Shown here piece after piece: positions 8,751-15,859 of a stretch of 64,000 nucleotides of DNA. Location of the stretch: the NCBI GenBank assembly GCA_903953895.1, contig CAJBLH010000022.1, forward strand, positions 1-64,000. Direction: 5' to 3'. The number at the start of each line of letters is the position of its first letter. Position 1 is the stretch's first letter. Position numbers and translations under genes: made by a program. The notes beneath the pieces are model-generated. The model searched no databases. It was given only the letters and a program-made list of their open reading frames with translations, and had not been told where the DNA came from. The DNA is from an uncultured Desulfobacteraceae bacterium. Lineage in GTDB: Bacteria; Desulfobacterota; Desulfobacteria; Desulfobacterales; Desulfatirhabdiaceae.

Positions 8751-8764
8751 TTGACTTAAGTCAA
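8751..8764. promoter_or_regulatory. Putative HcpR/FNR-type operator
   Basis: TTGACTTAAGTCAA is a perfect 14-bp palindrome in the divergent region, fitting the TTGAC-N4-GTCAA half-site arrangement described for HcpR in sulfate reducers. It ends 24 bp before the hcpR ATG and starts 148 bp before the hcp ATG. This placement suggests activation of hcp and autoregulation of hcpR, the usual arrangement for nitrosative-stress regulators of the Crp/Fnr family. The match is to a consensus I recall; binding is inferred. Confidence 0.75.
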
Positions 8765-8788
8765 CTTATCCTAAAAATTCGAAAATAA

Positions 8789-9493
8789 ATGAAAAATTCA
8801 TTCATTGCCGCAACAGAGATCATTTCAAAAACCCCACTTTTCAGCGGGCTGGAAGAGAGTGTACTGCAGAAATTCGCTGCGATAACCGTCTGTAAGGACT
8901 ATGATAAAGGCCAGATCATTTTTTCAGAAGGAGATGCCGGCGACGGTTTTTATACCGTCGTCAGCGGAAGAGTGAAGATTTTTAAAGTTGCACCCGAAGG
9001 CAAAGAGCAGATTCTGCATATTTTCGGGCCCGGAGAACCCTTTGGTGAAGTTCCCGTATTTACGGGTAGGCCGTTTCCCGCAACTGCCCAAGCCATTGCA
9101 GGAACCCGCCTGCTTTTTTTTCCCAAGGCAGCGTTTGTGGCGTTGATTCATCACAGCCCATCTTTGGCCTTGAGCATGTTGGGGGTTTTGTCTCTTCGGC
9201 TTCGGGAGTTTACGGTACAGATCGAAAATCTATCGTTGAAGGAAGTCCCCGGCCGCCTGTCTTCTTATTTGCTGTATCTGTCGGAAGAGCAGGAAAACCC
9301 GCATTCCGTTTCACTGGCCATATCCAAAAGCCAACTGGCCAGTCTGCTGGGAACGATTCCGGAAACGCTGTCCCGCATCCTCACCCGAATGGCGACGGCG
9401 CGACTGATCAGTGTCCAGGGTGGTGATATTCAGCTTCTGAACAGAAGTGGGCTGGAGGATCTGGCTGAAAACAGCAAGCTTCCGGAAAAATGA
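8789..9493 (+). CDS. hcpR: Crp/Fnr-family regulator, HcpR type (234 aa)
   Basis: Residues ~15-130 form a cyclic-nucleotide-binding-type beta roll with GDAGDGFYTVVSGRVKI and the phosphate-cassette-like region GPGEPFGEVPVF. A C-terminal winged helix carries the recognition segment SKSQLASLLGTIPETLSRIL. The typical cAMP-binding RxS pair and the FNR N-terminal cysteine cluster are absent, as in HcpR proteins, which sense NO through heme. Divergence from hcp and the palindrome in between support the HcpR assignment. Its stop codon overlaps the first bases of a bidirectional terminator. The ribosome binding site is weak. Confidence 0.85.
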   Translation: MKNSFIAATEIISKTPLFSGLEESVLQKFAAITVCKDYDKGQIIFSEGDAGDGFYTVVSGRVKIFKVAPEGKEQILHIFGPGEPFGEVPVFTGRPFPATAQAIAGTRLLFFPKAAFVALIHHSPSLALSMLGVLSLRLREFTVQIENLSLKEVPGRLSSYLLYLSEEQENPHSVSLAISKSQLASLLGTIPETLSRILTRMATARLISVQGGDIQLLNRSGLEDLAENSKLPEK

Positions 9494-9519
9494 TACCCCC
9501 TTTTTAAAAGGGGGGTATC
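9492..9519. terminator. Bidirectional intrinsic terminator
   Basis: GATACCCCC (9492-9500) and GGGGGTATC (9511-9519) form a perfect nine-base stem around a T/A-rich loop. It is located between the convergent hcpR (stop at 9491-9493) and the ferritin-like gene (stop at 9525). The stem overlaps the hcpR stop codon. Confidence 0.75.
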
Positions 9520-9524
9520 TTCGT

Positions 9525-9998
9525 CTATTTCAAAGCCACAAGTTCTTTGCTGAGCAGCCGGATGTGCCCCATTTCTTCCTTGATGATTCCGTCTATCCGA
9601 TTTTTTCCCAGACCTTCGGGAACCACATCCTTCATCCCCAGGTAAAATACGATGGAATCCTTTTCCGCCTCGATGGCAGCCTTCAGAATTTCTTTCATGG
9701 ATTTTAGATCAATCGTTTTTTCAAAAAATACTCGGGTATCGGCCAGAGCCCGCAGGTACAGCACGGCCTCATGTTCAGGATCGAACACCGTGGCGGCTTT
9801 TTCTTTCTCATTTAGAATGGCGCGCATCGACTGATAGGTCTTTTCATGCTGCTCTTCCATCTGCGACAACTGGATCAGAAATTTTTTGGATTGCGGATCC
9901 GCCACATTCTCGGATGCACTCCGGTAAAATCTGGCGCCGTTTCGTTCCAGTTGTTCGGCCATCTCAAAAATATCGTCCGCATTGAAATCAAAGCTCAT
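9525..9998 (-). CDS. Ferritin-like di-iron protein, rubrerythrin family (157 aa)
   Basis: A four-helix-bundle protein with the di-iron ligands expected of ferritin-like/rubrerythrin domains: FEMAEQLERNGARFY, MEEQHEKTY (ExxH), AIEAEKDSIVFY and KEEMGHIRLL (second ExxH). No C-terminal rubredoxin CxxC domain is present, so it is an erythrin-vestige type. Such proteins reduce peroxide or store iron in anaerobes; the position beside hcp/hcpR suggests a stress role. I chose the ATG at 9998 because AAAGGA lies nine bases upstream; the ATG at 10004 is only three bases from it, and a frame extending to 10094 has no family-like leader. Confidence 0.85.
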   Translation of the reverse strand: MSFDFNADDIFEMAEQLERNGARFYRSASENVADPQSKKFLIQLSQMEEQHEKTYQSMRAILNEKEKAATVFDPEHEAVLYLRALADTRVFFEKTIDLKSMKEILKAAIEAEKDSIVFYLGMKDVVPEGLGKNRIDGIIKEEMGHIRLLSKELVALK

Positions 9999-10130
9999 GG
10001 TCATGTTTCCTTTCGATAAAAGGTGGCGGGCATGGCGGATGCAACCGGCAGCCCTTTCAAGAAATCCTGTTTGTTGCCATGGACAGATCGACACCCACAG
10101 CGGGTGTGAATTTTCAGATCAATAAAAATG

Positions 10131-11660
10131 TTATCCTGGTTGCAGATTGGAATTAGCCATTCCGCAGATTTTCAGAATCATGTTGTCGAGAATCATCTCG
10201 GGATTCAGTTTACTGGACTTGAGGCTTAAATTCGCCTGGTCCATGCCGATGATGGCCGCAACCAGTTCCGTTCGGGTAAAACGATCGGATTTTTGCATCA
10301 ACAGGTAGAGTGGATACGGATTGACGGGCTGTTTAACGAGCAGCATATCGGTTGCGGGCGCGGCGGGTTTTTTCTCGGCAGCAGCCGATTTTTTCTTTCT
10401 TTTATCCGGAGGCGGTACATCGGATTCTGATTTTGCGTGCAACCGGGTTTCCCATTCACCGAGACGTGAGATCAGCATCGCATCATGCGCCTGAAGCGCC
10501 GGCTGAATGGTCTGGGGAAACTGCTTTTTGAAGTGATCGAACGGCAGGCCTGGCCGCCAGAATTTTCCGGCCGGACTGTCGAGGAAATCTTTGACGATCA
10601 GCACTTTTCTGATCTGGTTGACGATGCCCGAAACGACCTGAAGCGGGAAAAACCCTCTTGAAAGCAGCGATTTCAGATAAAATGCAGCAGCCTCATAATT
10701 GCGGTCGGTGACGGCATTGGTCAACTCGAAGATCGGGTCCTGACGGGTGCGGGGAAGCGCAGATTCCACATCTTCCACACCTATGGTTTTGCGCTCTCCA
10801 ACATACTGCACCAGCTTTTCAAGATTTCCCGCAAACATCCGAAGATCAAATCCCGTCATCTCGACAAGCTTTTGAAACGACGCCTTGTCCATCGTTTTAC
10901 CGAAAGGCGACAGAATGGTCTTCATCTGTTCGGCCAGTACGGCATCCTGCGCCTGTCGATCCGCCCACTTTTCCCCCTTCGGCACGGAACAATCGACTGC
11001 CAGACCTTTTTCCACGATCAGCTTGTATAACCCTTTTCGTTTGTCCACCAAATCCGTGGTGAGGATCAGATGATTGCCCTTGGGGAATCCCTTTTCAACC
11101 GCCTGCTGAAGGATCTTGACAGGGTCTGAATCGGATGTTTCCAAGGCGGGGTTCTCCGCGCAATAATCCACCAGACTGTCGAGCCATGCCGTATCCCCGA
11201 CGGCGTCCATATCGATATTCAACCCGGCATAGGTTTTGTAGCGAACATCGTCAAAAGAAAGGCCCGCTACCGACAGCAGACTGAAAAAACAGCGGCTTGC
11301 TGTTTTGAAATCCTTTTCGGTGTATGCTTCTTTTGCTTTATCCAGGATCTCGGCGGTGTTTTTTTTGGCATAAAAGATTCGTGTATCCAAAAATCCGACG
11401 ACTTTTTGACTCGAAAAAAAAGAATAAGTGTTGATCTTTTCAATCATCGGGTAAACATTTTCTGGAATGCCATCCACCGGTTCATAGCTGAATGCCTGTT
11501 TTTCAGGAGGAATCATCACGTCCAGCAAGGTCTGAAGTGCGGATTTATAAAGCATTTCATCTCCGAAGATCAGCATGACCGACGGTAAAGGACTACCGGC
11601 GGACTCGGCTTTCAGCGCCGTCAGATAAGATTTGATTTGAGAATACAATATCTCTGGCAT
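10131..11660 (-). CDS. holA: DNA polymerase III delta subunit, long form (509 aa)
   Basis: HolA is the clamp-loader subunit that opens the beta sliding clamp. Family features are the N-terminal PSVMLIFGDEMLYKSAL region, DLRMFAGNLEKLVQYVG in the middle, and the C-terminal helical domain DPIFELTNAVTDRNYEAAAFYLKSLL with VVSGIVNQIRKVLIVKDF. At 509 residues it is about 160 longer than E. coli or Bacillus HolA. The extra sequence is an insertion near residues 115-175 and a Lys/Ala/Pro-rich stretch (KRKKKSAAAEKKPAAP) before the last domain. It lies 18 bp downstream of mlaA on the same strand and is probably co-transcribed with it. Confidence 0.9.
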   Translation of the reverse strand: MPEILYSQIKSYLTALKAESAGSPLPSVMLIFGDEMLYKSALQTLLDVMIPPEKQAFSYEPVDGIPENVYPMIEKINTYSFFSSQKVVGFLDTRIFYAKKNTAEILDKAKEAYTEKDFKTASRCFFSLLSVAGLSFDDVRYKTYAGLNIDMDAVGDTAWLDSLVDYCAENPALETSDSDPVKILQQAVEKGFPKGNHLILTTDLVDKRKGLYKLIVEKGLAVDCSVPKGEKWADRQAQDAVLAEQMKTILSPFGKTMDKASFQKLVEMTGFDLRMFAGNLEKLVQYVGERKTIGVEDVESALPRTRQDPIFELTNAVTDRNYEAAAFYLKSLLSRGFFPLQVVSGIVNQIRKVLIVKDFLDSPAGKFWRPGLPFDHFKKQFPQTIQPALQAHDAMLISRLGEWETRLHAKSESDVPPPDKRKKKSAAAEKKPAAPATDMLLVKQPVNPYPLYLLMQKSDRFTRTELVAAIIGMDQANLSLKSSKLNPEMILDNMILKICGMANSNLQPG

Positions 11661-11678
11661 AAGTGCATCACTTCCAAA

Positions 11679-12431
11679 TCACGGCTGATCGATCTTCTGT
11701 TTTCGATATTGAATATACCCGTCTTTGAACGACTCGTAGGGAATAATGGCGGCATCCTTCAATTCCTCGTATTGGCCGATTCGAAACGACAGATCGTTGA
11801 TGGATTCACCGATCTTCAGCGACCAGCCAACAACAGCCGGATCGATAAATGCCGTGGGGGTGAAAACAACATCTCCTGCCATGCCCGCAACATCCCGCAG
11901 CGTGGATGGCCCGATGACGGGCAGCACCAGATAGATACCATTACCAATACCGAAGCGGCCCAGCGTCTGCCCGAAATCCTTGTTGGGCGGATTCAGGTGG
12001 GGGTATTCTTTTGCCGGATCCCAGAATCCCAGTACGCCAAAAGTCGTGTTATAAACCAATCGGCACATCTCAGACGCCATATCGTCCATCTTACCCTGTA
12101 ATAAGCTGTTACCTATCCGGATCGGTGACCCAAGATTGTGCAAAAAATTTCTGAAACACTGACGAACCGGTGTTGGAACCACCGCTCTAAATCCCTGAGC
12201 AACAGGTTTCAACACCCAGAAATACAATTTGTCATTGAATTCAAACACGGCCTGGTTCAGTTCGAACAACGGATCGGCAACCGTGATGCGCGGCGCATCC
12301 TCTTCGAGGTATTCTTCATCGTCGGGTGAACGGGTCTGGAGGGTTGGTGAATCGTCGGAATAAACAGCCTGAACACCCGGCAGAAACATGAACATACCGG
12401 ACAGCATCAGGATGACCACAGTCTTTTTCAA
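11679..12431 (-). CDS. mlaA: MlaA/VacJ-family outer-membrane lipid-asymmetry protein (250 aa)
   Basis: MlaA removes misplaced phospholipids from the outer leaflet of the outer membrane and passes them to MlaC. Family signatures are DPLFELNQAVFEFNDKLYFWVLKPVAQGF, RNFLHNLGSPIRIGNSLLQGK and FGQTLGRFGIGNGIYLVLPVIGPS. I prefer a TTG start at 12431 (TGAGG seven bases upstream), which gives the signal peptide MKKTVVILMLSGMFMFLPGVQA. An ATG at 12464 would add 11 residues before it. No lipobox cysteine follows the hydrophobic core, so unlike E. coli MlaA it is probably not a lipoprotein. It follows mlaC by a few bases. Confidence 0.9.
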   Translation of the reverse strand: MKKTVVILMLSGMFMFLPGVQAVYSDDSPTLQTRSPDDEEYLEEDAPRITVADPLFELNQAVFEFNDKLYFWVLKPVAQGFRAVVPTPVRQCFRNFLHNLGSPIRIGNSLLQGKMDDMASEMCRLVYNTTFGVLGFWDPAKEYPHLNPPNKDFGQTLGRFGIGNGIYLVLPVIGPSTLRDVAGMAGDVVFTPTAFIDPAVVGWSLKIGESINDLSFRIGQYEELKDAAIIPYESFKDGYIQYRKQKIDQP

Positions 12432-12469
12432 AGAAACCTCATTTCCGATGGGTCGGTCACACATACGCT

Positions 12470-13096
12470 TTAATTTCCGATTTTAATATCGACTTTCTTC
12501 TTGAGCCGTTCGATCAACTGCACCGGGGTTTCCTTGGTGAGAATCTGATCGAACTGGGTGCGATAATTCTTGATCAGGCTGACGCCTTCGATGTTGACAT
12601 CGTATACCCGCCACTGATTATCGACGGTCAGCATGCTGTAATCCACGGAGATCGGGCTGGGCTCGCGTTCGACTTTGGTTGTCACCATGGCTTTTCCTTC
12701 GGCAATCATCTCCTGATTCAGAAAAACGATCGTTTCCCCCTTGTACTCGCCCTGTACCTTATCCATATAGGTGTTGCTGAGATGGTCAGCAAAAACATCG
12801 ACAAATTGCAGTTGCTCCTGAGGGCTGAAGGATTTCCAGTTACGGGCAAGGGCCCGCTTGGACATTTCGGTAAAATCGAACAGCGTATGGGTAATCTCCA
12901 GAATCTTGTTCCGTTGCTGCTGACGGTGTGCCGGGTCCTTATATTTCGGATCTTTTAATAGACTCAATACGGTTTCGATTGGAATCTTCAGCGCTTCCAT
13001 GGGTGAGGTGACCGCAGACAGGCCCGACTTCCCTGTCAAGAGAAGCACAATCGCCAAAATCAATACAGAAAAACAACGGATTCGTGTTGTAAACAT
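12470..13096 (-). CDS. mlaC: MlaC/Ttg2D periplasmic phospholipid-binding protein (208 aa)
   Basis: A soluble periplasmic carrier that shuttles phospholipid between MlaA and the inner-membrane MlaEFD complex. An N-terminal signal peptide (IRCFSVLILAIVLLLTGKSGLSA) precedes the Tol-tolerance-family domain: EITHTLFDFTEMSKRALARNW, FADHLSNTYMDKVQGEY and WRVYDVNIEGVSLIKNYRTQF. I chose the ATG at 13096 because TAGGAG lies seven bases upstream; an in-frame start at 13138 lacks such a site. It is divergent from mlaE, so the Mla genes form two back-to-back units sharing one control region. Confidence 0.93.
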   Translation of the reverse strand: MFTTRIRCFSVLILAIVLLLTGKSGLSAVTSPMEALKIPIETVLSLLKDPKYKDPAHRQQQRNKILEITHTLFDFTEMSKRALARNWKSFSPQEQLQFVDVFADHLSNTYMDKVQGEYKGETIVFLNQEMIAEGKAMVTTKVEREPSPISVDYSMLTVDNQWRVYDVNIEGVSLIKNYRTQFDQILTKETPVQLIERLKKKVDIKIGN

Positions 13097-13231
13097 GAGT
13101 ACACTCCTACAAGCCGAGAAAAAAGAATAGATTCCCAACTTTAATAAAAATTGTTATTTCAAACCCAGTATTCTTAGTGTCAGCCATTTGAAAAAGCAAG
13201 CGATATTTTGGACAGTTGCAGAAATCCGAAT

Positions 13232-13252
13232 CAAGTCAATGGCATTGGCTTG
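13232..13252. promoter_or_regulatory. Palindromic operator-like site upstream of the mla genes
   Basis: Arms CAAGTCAATG (13232-13241) and CATTGGCTTG (13243-13252) are inverted repeats with 9 of 10 positions matching around one central base. The right arm overlaps the -35 hexamer of the plus-strand promoter, which is the placement expected for a repressor site. The site lies 63 bp before mlaE and 136 bp before mlaC. The regulator is unknown; the length and symmetry suit a TetR- or GntR-type dimer. Confidence 0.6.
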
Positions 13253-13279
13253 ACACATCCGGATCGTTCACTGTAGTAT
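13250..13279 (+). promoter_or_regulatory. Sigma70-like promoter for mlaEFD
   Basis: TTGACA at 13250-13255 matches the -35 consensus perfectly and is followed, after 18 bases, by TAGTAT (13274-13279, four of six). The mlaE ATG is 36 bases further on, preceded by AAAGGGG. It overlaps the palindrome described separately. Confidence 0.55.
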
Positions 13280-13314
13280 GCGCCAAAAAAGCTTGTTGAG
13301 CAAAGGGGTTATCC

Positions 13315-14118
13315 ATGGCAATCCTGTCCACTGTCAAACTGTCGGTTTGCGTTTTGGGCCAAATGACGATGTCGCCTGTCCAGAGATTGGGCAAAATGAC
13401 CGTATTTTTTTTCTGGGGGCTGATTCATATCTTTTCGTTGCCGCTCCAGATATATAAAATCGTGGAACAGATTTTTTTCATCGGCATGAAGTCGGTTTTC
13501 GTCATCTGCCTGACCGCAGCATTTACTGGCATGGTGCTGGGACTTCAGGGGTACTACACCCTGGTGAAATTCGGCTCCGAAGGCATGCTCGGCGCAGCCG
13601 TGGCACTGTCTCTGGTTCGGGAAATGGGGCCGGTTCTGACCGCCATCATGGTTATCGGAAGAGCTGGGTCCGCCATGGCGGCCGAAATCGGCATCATGCG
13701 GATATCCGAGCAGATCGATGCGCTGGAAACCATGGATATCAATCCGGTAAGATATCTGGTCAGTCCCCGCATCGCTGCTGCACTCATCAGCTTTCCGCTG
13801 TTGACGGCCCTGTTCGACGTCATCGGCATTTTCGGAGGATATATAACAGGCTCGCTGCTTTTGGGAATCAATCCTGGTGTTTATTTTGCACGGGTTGAAT
13901 CCAGCGTGGTGATGAAAGACATATCCGGCGGTTTTTCAAAATCCATCGTATTTGCATTGGTGGTGGTGACCGTTTGCTGTTTCAAAGGGTATTTCACCCA
14001 TTTGCAGACCGATGGGTTCGGCTCCAAGGGCGTCAGTCTTTCAACGACCTCCGCAGTAGTCTTGTCGTGCGTTCTGGTACTGATTGCGGACTATGTGCTG
14101 ACTTCAATTCTGCTTTAG
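13315..14118 (+). CDS. mlaE: MlaE-family ABC transporter permease (267 aa)
   Basis: Inner-membrane permease of the MlaFEDB-type phospholipid transporter. Hydrophobic segments include VFFFWGLIHIFSLPLQIYKIV, SVFVICLTAAFTGMVLGLQ, ALISFPLLTALFDVIGIFGGY, SIVFALVVVTVCCFKGYF and AVVLSCVLVLIADYVLTSIL. The conserved motif ALSLVREMGPVLTAIMVIGRAGSAMAAEIG..RISEQIDALETMDI is present. It starts the plus-strand unit mlaE-mlaF-mlaD, nine bp before mlaF. The ribosome binding site AAAGGGG fixes the ATG. Confidence 0.95.
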   Translation: MAILSTVKLSVCVLGQMTMSPVQRLGKMTVFFFWGLIHIFSLPLQIYKIVEQIFFIGMKSVFVICLTAAFTGMVLGLQGYYTLVKFGSEGMLGAAVALSLVREMGPVLTAIMVIGRAGSAMAAEIGIMRISEQIDALETMDINPVRYLVSPRIAAALISFPLLTALFDVIGIFGGYITGSLLLGINPGVYFARVESSVVMKDISGGFSKSIVFALVVVTVCCFKGYFTHLQTDGFGSKGVSLSTTSAVVLSCVLVLIADYVLTSILL

Positions 14119-14127
14119 GGGCCATTC

Positions 14128-15339
14128 ATGAAAACACCGCTGATCCAACTGAACGATATTTATAAAACATTCGGCGCCAACAGAGTTCTGGATGGCATAA
14201 CGCTCAGCATTTATCAGGGGGAGATCACCACCATCATCGGCAAGAGCGGCGGCGGAAAAAGCGTGCTGCTGAAACACATCATCGGCCTGCTGGAGCCGGA
14301 TGCCGGGCATATCCTCTTTAACGGACACCCCCTTTCCGAAATGAAACGCCCTGAACGAAAAATCCTGAAACGAAAATTCAGCTATATGTTTCAGGGAAAC
14401 GCCCTGTTCGATTCACTCACGGTGTATGAAAACGTGGCATTGCCGCTGAAAGAAACAGCCGTTCTGCCGGAAAAGGAAATCCGCCGGCGTGCCGCTGAAA
14501 AAATGGCGCATCTCGATATTCTGGGAAATGAAGACAAATACCCGTCACAACTCTCCGGTGGCATGAGAAAACGGGTTGCACTGGCACGCGCATTGATGAC
14601 CGACCCGGAAATCATCCTTTTTGACGAACCCACGACCGGCCTGGACCCCATTCGGAAAAACGCGGTTCTCAGCATGATATCCGACTATCAGAAGAAGTTC
14701 GGATTTACAGGCGTTGTGGTCAGTCATGAAATCCCGGATATTTTTTATATCTCTCAGCGCATTGCCATGCTGAATGACGGCCGAATTCTGTTCGAGGGCA
14801 GCCCGGAGGAAATTCAACGCAGCCCTGTTACAGAAATCCGAAATTTCATTTATGGGTATGAGGCCCCGCAGGGTGCTTATTCCGGTAGAAACAATCAGCC
14901 TTATGTCGAGCGGCGTTTTCTGCAGGAAATGGCTCGGCTGCAGAATCACGACATTGCATTTTCACTGGTTATTTTTACATTCGACAATATCGATGAGATT
15001 TATGAACACGCAGAACATATCGCCGGCCAGACCGTCATTGAAAACCTGGCTCTTAAAATTCGCCATAAAATTGCGATTACCGATTCCTGTTCTCGGCTTG
15101 GGCTGAACAAAATCGTTCTGCTGATTACAAATGCCGACAGAGTCCAGGCCCGTGCATTCTGTGAAGGGTTGGCCCGTGACATTCAAGCCAATGACTTTAT
15201 CAAACCTAAGCCCAGTCCGGATTTCTGTTTTTCCTTCAGCGTCGGCTTTGCCCAGGCAACCCGGGACAGCAGCCTGGAATCGCTGCTGGAAACCGCAGAG
15301 TCCAGCTCAAACCCGTTTTATCAATTCAAAGTCTGCTGA
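14128..15339 (+). CDS. mlaF: MlaF-family ABC ATPase fused to a degenerate GGDEF domain (403 aa)
   Basis: Residues 1-245 are a complete ABC ATPase: Walker A GKSGGGKS (38-45), signature LSGGM (142-146), Walker B IILFDEP (162-168) and switch histidine 200. This drives the MlaE/MlaD phospholipid transporter. MlaF is normally ~270 residues; here another 150 follow. Residues ~276-402 match the plan of a GGDEF domain: FSLVIFTFDNIDEIYEHAEH, then GQTVIENLALKIRHKI, then SRLGLNKIVLLI where catalytic enzymes have RxGGDEF, then CFSFSVGFAQA (the SxG strand), LESLLETAESS and FYQFKVC. The GG(D/E)EF loop is lost, so cyclic-di-GMP synthesis is not expected; a regulatory nucleotide-binding role is inferred. Confidence 0.93.
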   Translation: MKTPLIQLNDIYKTFGANRVLDGITLSIYQGEITTIIGKSGGGKSVLLKHIIGLLEPDAGHILFNGHPLSEMKRPERKILKRKFSYMFQGNALFDSLTVYENVALPLKETAVLPEKEIRRRAAEKMAHLDILGNEDKYPSQLSGGMRKRVALARALMTDPEIILFDEPTTGLDPIRKNAVLSMISDYQKKFGFTGVVVSHEIPDIFYISQRIAMLNDGRILFEGSPEEIQRSPVTEIRNFIYGYEAPQGAYSGRNNQPYVERRFLQEMARLQNHDIAFSLVIFTFDNIDEIYEHAEHIAGQTVIENLALKIRHKIAITDSCSRLGLNKIVLLITNADRVQARAFCEGLARDIQANDFIKPKPSPDFCFSFSVGFAQATRDSSLESLLETAESSSNPFYQFKVC

Positions 15340-15351
15340 TCCGGAGGAACA

Positions 15352-15798
15352 ATGCAAAAGACATCCATTGAAATGGCCGTTGGGGTATTCATGCTGATCG
15401 GAATTGCCTGCGTGGGATATTTAACCATTCAACTCGGCAAGATGCAGTGGCTCGGCGATGATTTTTATTCGCTGGATGCCAGATTCAAGTCTGCTGCAGG
15501 CCTGAAGTCCGGCTCTCAGGTGGAAATCGCAGGCGTACAGGTGGGGCAGGTCGGCTCCATCCAATTCGATCCGAACCGCCAGATGGCCCTGGTTCGATTG
15601 AAAATACAGAAAGATATCGTTCTGACCGATGATGTCATTGCATCCGTAAAGACGTCTGGTCTGATCGGAGACCGGTACATCAAACTCACCCCGGGCGGAT
15701 CGGATATGGTGCTGAAATCCGGAGATCAGATCATTGAAACCGAGTCAGCCATCGATTTCGAGGAGTTGATCAGCAAATACGTCTTTGGGAAGGTCTAA
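15352..15798 (+). CDS. mlaD: MlaD-family MCE-domain protein (148 aa)
   Basis: An inner-membrane-anchored periplasmic MCE-domain protein that forms the hexameric lipid-binding ring of the Mla transporter. One N-terminal membrane anchor (IEMAVGVFMLIGIACVGYLTIQL) is followed by the MCE core: DARFKSAAGLKSGSQVEIAGVQVGQV, MALVRLKI and VKTSGLIGDRYIKLTPGGSD. The length is near the E. coli protein (183) but with a shorter tail. It lies 12 bp after mlaF with GGAGG before the ATG. MlaB has no gene here, as is common outside gammaproteobacteria. Confidence 0.95.
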   Translation: MQKTSIEMAVGVFMLIGIACVGYLTIQLGKMQWLGDDFYSLDARFKSAAGLKSGSQVEIAGVQVGQVGSIQFDPNRQMALVRLKIQKDIVLTDDVIASVKTSGLIGDRYIKLTPGGSDMVLKSGDQIIETESAIDFEELISKYVFGKV

Positions 15799-15859
15799 GG
15801 CCGATTGGGATGAATATAGACTTGATTTTTAAAACTTTCATGGATATTTAATACTTTTA

